Assembly: GCA_947184155.2 (NCBI GenBank) | Contig: CAMXCT020003646.1 | Coordinates: 437,028-501,027, forward strand | DNA: 64,000 bases | From: Cladocopium goreaui | Taxonomy: Eukaryota > Sar > Dinophyceae > Suessiales > Symbiodiniaceae | Reading direction: 5' to 3' | Part shown: piece by piece, positions 56,187 to 64,000 of the stretch | Numbering within the stretch: the first letter of the stretch is position 1 | Layout: each line of letters begins with the position of its first letter | Position numbers and translations under genes: made by a program | The notes under the pieces: generated by a model | Databases searched by the model: none | Seen by the model: only the letters and a program-made list of their open reading frames with translations | What the model was told of the DNA's origin: nothing

Positions 56187-56634
56187 GGGCAACTTGTGTC
56201 AGTTGTGTTAAAGTCCTCTGTCGGGTGTGTTGCACGCTCGCTTGCATGAGCTGTAGCTGTCGGCTAAAAACTTCACGTTCTGTTGCATTGGCTCGGATCT
56301 CTATACGGATGCGCAGACTCTTTAGGAAACAGCAAGCCGTGCGTATGGCTCTGCAATCTTGCTCGTTGATCACGTCTGCAAGGAATTCCTGTTTGTTGCA
56401 AGAAGGCACAGGTGTCTTCCAGTGCAAAGGTGTGAGTCAGTTTGCAAACATATTCTTGCAAGTAGAAGATCTTGTGCCTCATTTCGGCATGCCAACACTC
56501 GATTGGGCTGTATTCATATGGTCAGATGGCATTTGAGTAGTGAAAGCAGTGGGTTGAGCTGAGCAAAACAGCGACGGGCGCCATGGCTTGATGTACTTTG
56601 ACATCGTCCTACGCTACCTTAACTAGATACTATT

Positions 56635-56877
56635 TTTTCTGTCCAACGCCATGTGGCTTCCGCCAGGTCGTTCAACAGCAATCCTAGACTGTTGCAAATG
56701 AGATTAATTATTTAATTCGCACAGGGGCCGTTGCTGTAGTGGCCGCAAAAGTAAACTGGAAGAGGACCGATACATAGTCCAAGGGCTAGTCACGTTCCAG
56801 GTTCAAAAACGGAGAACCAAACACGGAAACCAAAGAACCACAGCAAAACAAAAACACCAAAACAAACCCAAGCAACA
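56635..56877 (+). mobile_element. Dispersed retroposon family, copy 2, with 19-bp TSD
   Basis: A 243-bp unit flanked by perfect 19-bp duplications accttaactagatactatt (56616-56634 and 56878-56896). It starts tttttctgtccaacgcc, contains caggggccgttgctgtag and gaccgatacatagtcc, and ends in an A/C-rich tail (caaaacaaaaacacc). No A/B boxes were recognised, so it is a non-tRNA retroposon or a short processed sequence. Confidence 0.8.
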
Positions 56878-56896
56878 ACCTTAACTAGATACTATT

Positions 56897-58522
56897 AGTG
56901 ATCACTATTGCCTCCCTCTCCCCCCCATAACACCTGTGTACTGTGATCAGCGTCATTTGTGGCAACCGTGGGTACCCCACGTTAACCATTTTGAGACTAC
57001 TGGAACTGCACGGGCGTCCGGCGCTGGGGCGTTAGTGGGTGGCAGCACTGTCTGAGGGGGTCACTACATCCTGCTGGCTTGATTATTTACGCAATAATTA
57101 CTTTTCGAGCAGAATCATCTTGGTTATTTGAAAGCTGCAGGGTCGTCTACTAATGCCTTAGCGTCTGCAAGTGGCCTGTCGAGAACAATGGCAATGAGCA
57201 TTTCGCCGCCATCGGGCCGGTCGGCCAGCTTGCATCTGTGTAAGGATCGCAACTGCCTTGTTTTCGTGCAGGGTGCGTTTCCATTCCTCAGGGCTCTTTG
57301 TGCCAATGTGCCAGTTTGTGGTGGGTCATTTTGGGCTGTTGGCGTATCCAATGCGAGGATGAAGGAACTGTCAGGCAGCGTGGAAGACGGCAGGTCTGCG
57401 ACAGCGGCTACTGCACGGCAGATGTCACTCTCTTTGACTTTGCAAGAAGGGAATATTTCTGTCTATGGTCGCTTGGAATCCGCCCACAGTTGCCGCAGCG
57501 TGTATCCTGGCTTCGGTTCCATGTATTTCCGGTTCTACACTGCGTTGTGAGACCATTGGGTTTTTTTTTCCTCCGGTTTGGCCGATTCGCACTAGGCACG
57601 GTCCTTACAATTGCGTAAGCAGTGAAAAGCAGTGGTGTACAGGACTCGTGTGGTCCAAAAATCTCAGGCAAATCATCATGAGAAACCAACCAAACAACAA
57701 AAACCACATCCAAAAAACGACCCGCAAATCCCTGCGTTTCGCCTCAAAGCAAGACAGCGAAGCAACACAGAAAGGGGCAGGGCCCAACAAGAACCAACAC
57801 AAAAAATTCTCAGATTTGTCTTGGATACAGCGACCTTAGCCACTGTATCATCCTCAAAAGCGTTGTGAGACCATTGGGATGCGTTGTGATTTATTTCTAC
57901 CGAGTCTCTTTACGTCGTATTCTTTTAACATGTCGTCGAGTTGCTGGAGTGTTGCAGATCGATGAATACAACATTGCCGAACGGCACCATCGATGTGTAG
58001 TGGCCATCCCACTGACATGTAGGAATCTTCCAGAAGCCCATCACCATTTTGTTCGATGATTGTGCCCAGCATTGGGACGTCAATTGTTGCCTTGAGGCTG
58101 ACTTGTGCTCGCTTGCATTTCCATGCATCAGGCGCAAAGTAGGGCAAGAAACACCTCAAGCAATCACCAAACGCTGCAAAAGGCTGAGAGCCTTGATTTT
58201 AGCAGCAGACAATCAAGCCACCATGGGATGTTGTCAAACTCCAAGTAAAATTGATTTTTGAGTTGTTTCTGGTAGCGTAGGACGATGTCAAAGTACATCA
58301 AGCCATGGAACCTGTTACCGTTTGACATTACTCCAACCAACATACTGACCGGCCATACTTTGATTTCCAAGCGTACTTCCTCATATCTTGGCTCGAGTTC
58401 ACAACACTGCGATTGATAGATGGACCGCTCAACTGCTCCACGCCTGCAGCACATCCTGCATGCAGTATGACCTGGCCGACTCCAATGAAAGATGCTGCTG
58501 TCAACTCAACTGACTCTGTGTC
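56897..58522. other. Decayed coding-like sequence, no recognised family
   Basis: Minus-strand 58154-57890 and 58454-58164 and plus-strand 57128-57550 have protein-like composition but no known motif. 58271-58308 is a perfect inverted copy of 56581-56618 (frame HGLMYFDIVLRY in both). Another A/C-rich segment at about 57640-57800 may be a fifth copy of the retroposon family. Confidence 0.35.
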
Positions 58523-58878
58523 TGTCATCTGCATGCGTCGAGCTGATACCAAGCTATCACCTCTTCTCTCAACTGATCTTTTTCACCCAACTGGTACCTG
58601 TCACGTCACTGCTTTGGGGTTGTGTGGTTTTCTGTGTTTTGTGTGGGTTGTTTTTGTTTGTGTTTTTGTTTTGTGTTGTTTTTGCTTCTGGTTCTTTGTG
58701 TTTCGTTTCTTGTTTCTGATGACGTGACAAGGGAATAGGACTATGTATCGGTCTTCTACCAGTTTGCGGCCATTACAGCTTCGGCCCCTGCGTGAATTAA
58801 TTAATTAATCCAACATGCAACATGCTTGGAAACATGTTGAACGACCTGACGGAAGCCATACGGCGTTGGACGGAAAAA
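58523..58878 (-). mobile_element. Dispersed retroposon family, copy 3
   Basis: On the minus strand it starts ttttttccgtccaacgcc and contains caggggccgaagctgtaatg and gaccgatacatagtcc before the A/C-rich part. The flanks aactcaactgactctgtgtc (58503-58522) and aactcaactgaccctgtgtc (58879-58898) differ at one base and look like an older target duplication. Confidence 0.7.
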
Positions 58879-59227
58879 AACTCAACTGACCCTGTGTCAA
58901 GTCACTACCAGTGATGTAGATGCTGCCACCAAACTGCTCGACAAGGTATCTAAAATATCCCATGACCTTGAAGCCTCCATACGCCAACTCCGCTAAATCA
59001 GCTTAGATAGTTGCACAATCTCTGCCAGCTACGAAGTGAGCCAAGCGCAGAAAGCCATACTACTACTGCCACATACAGCTAAAGGGGCAAGCACGTCATC
59101 GGAAGAGCTTAACGCACAGATATCACCACGCACGATGATGAGCATAATCTTCCATGCCATGAAGACGACTTGCAAGAGGAGTAGTGTACTGGTACTCTGT
59201 AAACTACAGCTTCCATGATGCTGATGC

Positions 59228-59612
59228 TAGGAAAAGAACCACTGAGCGGACTGAGTGTGCCTTGAATGTCGTAGCTTTTGCTGTCTTTTTCACAAGCTTT
59301 GTTGGTTCTTACACCCTCTGATTTGGCCCCTGGTGTTTTGTCGTGTTTTTCTGTTTTGCTTCTTGTTTGGGGTCATTTTCGTCATGACACATAAGATGTC
59401 ATCATGCATGAATCCTTATTGCTGGTTGCAATCCCTCTTCCTGGTGTGTTTTTGGTTGGTTTGCTTTTGGTTGGTTTGCTGTTGTTTTTTGGTTTTGTTT
59501 TGTGTTTTTGGTTTTCTTGCTGTGATTGCATATTGGACTGCGTACAGGTCCATCACCAGTACTTTTGTGGCTATCGACATTTGACAGCCTTGCACGCGTA
59601 TCTCAATTCATC
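59228..59612 (-). repeat. Dispersed retroposon family, copy 4, interrupted
   Basis: The reverse complement parallels copy 1 from gaattg...gcaaggcc to ctgagcggact. It stops exactly where the spliced-leader sequence at 59613 begins, so the leader-headed sequence appears to have inserted here. Confidence 0.65.
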
Positions 59613-59658
59613 TCCGTAGCCATTTGGCTCAAGCCCCTTGGCTCAAGGCCGTATCGGC
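59613..59658 (+). other. Spliced leader (DinoSL) plus tandem relics
   Basis: CCGTAGCCATTTGGCTCAAG (one T short of the canonical leader) is followed at once by ccccttggctcaag and then gccgtatcggctcaaa, two degraded leader copies. Tandem relics are the known mark of repeated trans-splicing and retroposition of mRNAs in dinoflagellates. Confidence 0.85.
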
Positions 59659-60124
59659 TCAAACCCCGTGGGACTGGGTAACCCAATTTTAACTCAAGGG
59701 GCAAACATCCATCTTGGGTGATTTGCGTGAGTTAATTTTGGGGGCACCAGTATAAAGGGGCTAGGGTAGTACTGCCGTAGGAAGAGCACAAAGGTGCCCG
59801 TCAACCTGTTTTTGTTGATAAGAGAATAAGGGAGGGGGGGTTTATCTTAGTTTTGTTTGTTTAAGATCTACCTTCTCGTTTTTGACTTACTTGCTTTCAT
59901 CCGTTGAACACACTTGTTTTGAACCCCACTTGTTTAAGGACTCCTGGGGTACCCAGTGTAGTTCTTTTACTTGTGATCTTGTTGGTTTTATTCACAAGGC
60001 TCACTGGGGTACTCAGTGTAGTCTTTTTTGTTCTTGTTATCGTCTTGCTCCGCCCAGGTTGCCCCTCTGGCCTGCCTCTGTGTAGTCACTGTACCCAGGG
60101 GTACTCTGGGTTATAGTCGACGAC
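59659..60124 (+). other. Leader region of retroposed transcript
   Basis: A 5'-UTR-like stretch with three related words (ggggtacccagtgtagt near 59946, ggggtactcagtgtagtc near 60006, cccaggggtactctgggtta near 60094) and T-rich blocks. No ORF. Confidence 0.5.
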
Positions 60125-63100
60125 ATGAACTGCAACCCTCATGACACTATTGAACAGCATGCCATTGAGCTGGTGTCGAGTCTTGGGAAAGAACATCTTT
60201 TTGTTGCGAACTGTCCCAGTGATATTGATCCGAACAGATATTCAGGCACGGTGATCACTTATGAAGAAGCCTTTGATCACAGTGATACAGGAGTCGGCCT
60301 CTGCCTATTGCTCCCCAAAGCTTATGTCCTTCAGAAATTCATAGACATATGCCTTAACAAAGATATCTCTGTTCATTTTGTTTTCACTTGTTCAAGCAGT
60401 ACCAGCGAATTTGAAGCTTCTGCATAGCTATACAACCTTCTCAATGATAAAGTTCAACATGTCGGCTTTATGCAAAATCTTGGTGTTACCTTTTGCCCCG
60501 CAAATAACCAAGAGAAATATCTCATTGCATGCCAGGTTGAACCGTATACCGAACACTGCCATGTTTCTTGGTCTCGACCCTGCAGAACGCTGGAGTATGT
60601 CTTTCCCAGAACTGTTGTTGAACGACATCAGACGATCAGTGAACTTCAGAACCTGTCTGCAGTTAACTATATTGACTTCAGAAGACCCAATGGATGCCAT
60701 CGCATATCAGACAAGATTGATGTCACCTCACTTACTGTCCAAATTGCCAATGATTGCCTGGCAGACATCGAGCTTGTTGAGAAGATCCTTCAGCCAACTG
60801 TTGATGCCGCTTGGTTGCATGGACTTGCAGAGTGTCAGGTTAAGCATTTCTTTCCATGGAATGACTCAGAATTCCAAAAGCATTTTCCACATGGAATCAC
60901 TATGTCAGTACTGGATTTGAAGGCTTTTCCGAACACCGTGCTTAATGAGATTCTTGTCCAACTAGCCAACCTTAAAGTGAGGTACCATTTCATGAATTAC
61001 AGAAGACTTGCCATCTTTGGGCCGCCGTCACTGGTCATCAACCTTCACTTAGCCCTTCTTCCATTTGACGTTCATTTACTTATTGGGCCTAAACAGGGTG
61101 CTTTCACTGTCCACATGCTGCGATCAGAACCACATTGCACACAGACCGCCCATGATTATAATCATTTTCAAGTCAAATTTGGCAAGATTGGTTCCTTTCA
61201 GTATGCACCTGCACAAATTTTATGGGCTGAAATTCCCTCATCAATATGTAGGGAGGATCAACTCGACCAATCAGATCAATCATCTCTAGTACAATTACTA
61301 AAACAAAAGGTGGGAGCTGTTAATTTTTCCATTCGTTGGTGCCAGGTTGACAGGTCGCAGCAAAAGTGTCTTTGTTTTGACATCGAGATTAAACATGAAG
61401 ACTCTCTACCTCTTTCACTGGATTGTGACCCTTGCCAAGTTGTTATTCAGCACCAGTGCCCCTCTGCTGAAGATTTTCGTGCTGATGTCTCCCTTACTGA
61501 AGTCGAAACCAGACGGGATCACTGGAATAAAGTCATTGCCCAACAAATGATCCCTAAAGAAGGCAGAATCAGTCATCTTTCTTTCGAACCAAACAAGAAA
61601 CAGTCAGCCAAAAGATACTATGATTTGCGTACCACTGTCATTGATTCTATGCAGGACTTCACCAACATCATTGCCATTGCGTCCCAACCGCCTGCGTGGT
61701 TTTTCTCGCCTAAAGAGTTGCATATGCCCTTGATGGAATGCTTACAAAAAGTTAATTTTTGTGACAACTCTTTCATCCAGGAATCCTTTGTGACGAATCC
61801 TGACACTGTTAAGATTGATCTACTTCATCATGAATTTATCAAGCATAGGGACCACCAGAAGTGGCTTTTTTTATCATATCGTGCTTGGTCCAGAACAGTG
61901 TTTTCAGTTGAAATCCATCCACCTCGAGCGTGATGAATGGAAGGTACGATACTACGATGAAATGATCATACGTACTTTTGAACCTTCCTCAATTTTTGTC
62001 ACACTCCCACCTGGAATTTCAATATCGCAGGTTGTCGATAAAACGCAATGTTGTCACCTTCGAGAGGCATATGCCTGTACCGTACCATCACAAAAAACCC
62101 CTGATGTTGGCACTACCCATGCTGGATTGAAAGAGCAGTATACTAATGCCACACCGACTGCTCATTTTCCAAACGGTCATGGAATGAACAGCACTAAGAG
62201 TGTGCCCTCCCATGGACAGTCGAGTTCAACACCATCAGGGAGCAGACCTGCTTATCGCCCACCTTACAAACCCAGGCAGTGTAGAGGAACTCCCAACATA
62301 CCTCCTGCAGGCGATATTGAAATGCAGCCTGCGCCAACGAAGAACAGCAAACACCCAGAACCCCCGGAAACGCACCTTCAGGCAGATACCGGCGAACACT
62401 GTGAAGATGTGCCCATGGAATGTGTTGCAACAGCTCTTGATCCGGTTGACGACAACACTCATAGTTCTGACAAAGACTCAAAACAAGATAATGACACCCT
62501 CCATGGTCATAACTCCCTCCCCTCTGACAACAACCTTGCCGTGGCCAACCCCGATCAGAATCACCCTCACGAACCTGGACAACATGCCCAAAATGGCATC
62601 ACGAACAACCTCAGTTCCCCCAAGGTGAAACACTTGCATCACAACAGTACGCCCACTGATCACAAAGATGTCGCCAACGTGGGGTACCCACGGTTGTGTG
62701 ACACTTCCCAATCTACTGCCCAGGCCCATTTTGTACCCAAGACCACTGTACAACCCTTACTACTGGACTGCCCCACTCAGCGAAATGATGTCATCCACAG
62801 ACCCACTCAAACCCACTCCATGCCTCAGGCCACAGGACCACTCAACCCTCCTGCGGGTATCGTCAATGACTCAACGTCTAAACAACAAGACCATTCTGAC
62901 AATCCTGCCTTAAAAGTTGGCTTACCAACACAAAAAAGTCGTCAGACCAGCAGGCAGACGAGCCGCAGCAAAGATGAACACAGGAGTGTTCCTAATCAGC
63001 CACCCGAAACTGTCCTGGACCTTTTAGCACAAAATGCCGCCTATCAGCCACTAGATGACAATGCTAATGCACATGCTCCTGGCGATGATGTAATCTTTGT

Positions 63101-64000
63101 CAAAGCCTCACATAGCCCTATCGACAACATTCTATGTGGCAGTGAACAAAGCAGTAGTCTCCTTATTTCTAATAGAGAAATCATCACTGGATGGCCCAGC
63201 TCATTTTCCCATGCTGATTGCGACTACTTTGCCAAGCTTGCAACGTGTTATCTCATCAAATTCCCAAGCTACATGTGCTATGCGGTTACTGCACTTCGTG
63301 TCCTCACCCATGCACCTTGGAATGATAACATGTTTCATGGCCACATCAGAGAATTAGTCTTATGTGCTATCGGCAATGGATGGACATGGGCTGACCAGAC
63401 AGCTACTGTGCAAGGAAGACGAGTAAGCATTGGAGAAGTCTGCGCTGCTTTTGCTAGCTACCTGAACGTGAACGCCTTTCCGCCTGGACAGGTCTCTGAC
63501 CTTGACACCGCTATCATTGCAGCCTGTGATGACTTATTTCCAGACCATAGCGAACTCTTCTTTGCGCAATTTCATGTGAACTGCCTTTCATGTAGCGCAT
63601 CGGGCCAGGTTTCGGCCGCTCTGTTTGATACAATGTTGAGTATTAACCTGGAGAATGATACCATTGATCTCCCACAAATGATTGCAGATCGGGCTCCGCG
63701 CCTTGCACTTGACAGAGAGGATGTTGGTTTTTCTCACGTCAGTGACTGTTATAATCAGGACCAACAAAACAATGAAGAAATTGAAGGTTGTTTGATTTTC
63801 ACCCTCAAAATTACAAGCCCTATTGAGCAACTGCCAATTGCTACCAAGGCTTTAGACCTCCTTGGACAGCTCTTCAATGTTCCCACTCTGAGTGCCAATC
63901 CTGTTTCTCAATCTTTCATCGTCACTGGTATCATTATTGTTCAAGGAAAGTCGTCACACCATTTCCTTATCATTGAGCGGTGGAATGAGGGACAGGTTCT
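60125..64000 (+). CDS. Very long ORF of SL-headed element, USP-like C-terminal region, broken twice, runs off the window
   Basis: From ATG 60125 the frame is open for 100 codons, meets one TAG (60425-60427), continues in the same frame to the T7 run at 61866-61872, and then stays open in the +1 frame to the last base (about 1,290 codons in all). Protein-like sequence continues smoothly across both breaks, so both look like single lesions or recoding sites. The first 600 residues are unrecognised. About 62100-63080 is a Pro/Thr/Asn/His-rich linker. From about 63180 the product resembles a ubiquitin-specific protease: a Cys-box-like YMCYAVTALRVL (Cys at 63276), a CLSC pair with S...FDTMLSINL (63582 on), and SSHHFLIIERW (His near 63957). 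The leader and relics upstream mark it as retroposed RNA. Whether it is a host-gene retrocopy or part of a mobile element with RT beyond the edge is open. Confidence 0.65.

Noticed and set aside
1-64000. CRISPR array, bacterial operon or phage
   Set aside because: Introns, spliced-leader relics and retroelements show a eukaryotic nuclear genome; the tandem repeats lack spacers.

Overview
The window reads as nuclear DNA of a dinoflagellate, probably Symbiodiniaceae or a close relative. The evidence is: (i) spliced-leader (DinoSL) sequence and relics in genomic DNA; (ii) multi-exon genes whose reading frames join only if GC and GA donors are used beside GT, always with AG acceptors; (iii) a run of genes all on one strand; (iv) a roughly 92-bp tandem repeat and retroelement types I recognise from dinoflagellate genomes; (v) very long simple-sequence arrays. 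No bacterial, organellar or CRISPR features are present.

Left part (about 8.5-33.7 kb): a unidirectional cluster on the minus strand. In transcription order from the right it holds a possible exon (33.7-33.3 kb), an ammonium transporter (30.5-21.5 kb, many small exons), a membrane RING-finger protein (21.3-19.4 kb), an unrecognised two-exon gene piece (17.3-16.5 kb), the RNA polymerase III subunit RPC4/POLR3D (14.5-10.1 kb, nine exons that join in phase), and an intronless ubiquitin-like/ankyrin gene (9.9-8.5 kb) with a spliced-leader relic just upstream of its ATG. Long microsatellites, an inverted-repeat pair inside a 2.1-kb RPC4 intron and two MITE-like elements (7.4-8.1 and 15.8-16.4 kb) are interspersed.

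Middle (33.7-49 kb): few genes, many decayed retroelements. Two LINE remnants (37.1-38.1 and about 41-42.2 kb) flank a dinoflagellate tandem repeat. At 42.7-48.9 kb lies a 6.2-kb retrotransposon on the minus strand with split direct repeats (A1-ORFs-B1-A2-spacer-B2), as in PAT/Ngaro-type tyrosine-recombinase retroelements. It encodes a Gag-like CCCH protein and, after one in-frame TGA, a methyltransferase-reverse transcriptase-RNase H polyprotein. No tyrosine recombinase is visible.

Right part (49-64 kb): minisatellites (66-bp and 30-bp units), a Ty1/copia RNase H remnant, a 450-bp AT-only block, a tRNA-derived SINE with a perfect 21-bp target duplication, a second retroposon family with copies in both orientations, and from 59.6 kb to the window edge a sequence that begins with a near-complete spliced leader plus SL relics. 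That sequence carries a very long plus-strand reading frame (about 1,290 codons, one TAG and one T7 frameshift) ending in a ubiquitin-protease-like region. It looks like a retroposed, trans-spliced RNA of a mobile element or gene family.

Exon assignments were made by eye from motifs, splice consensus and phase. No similarity search could be run.
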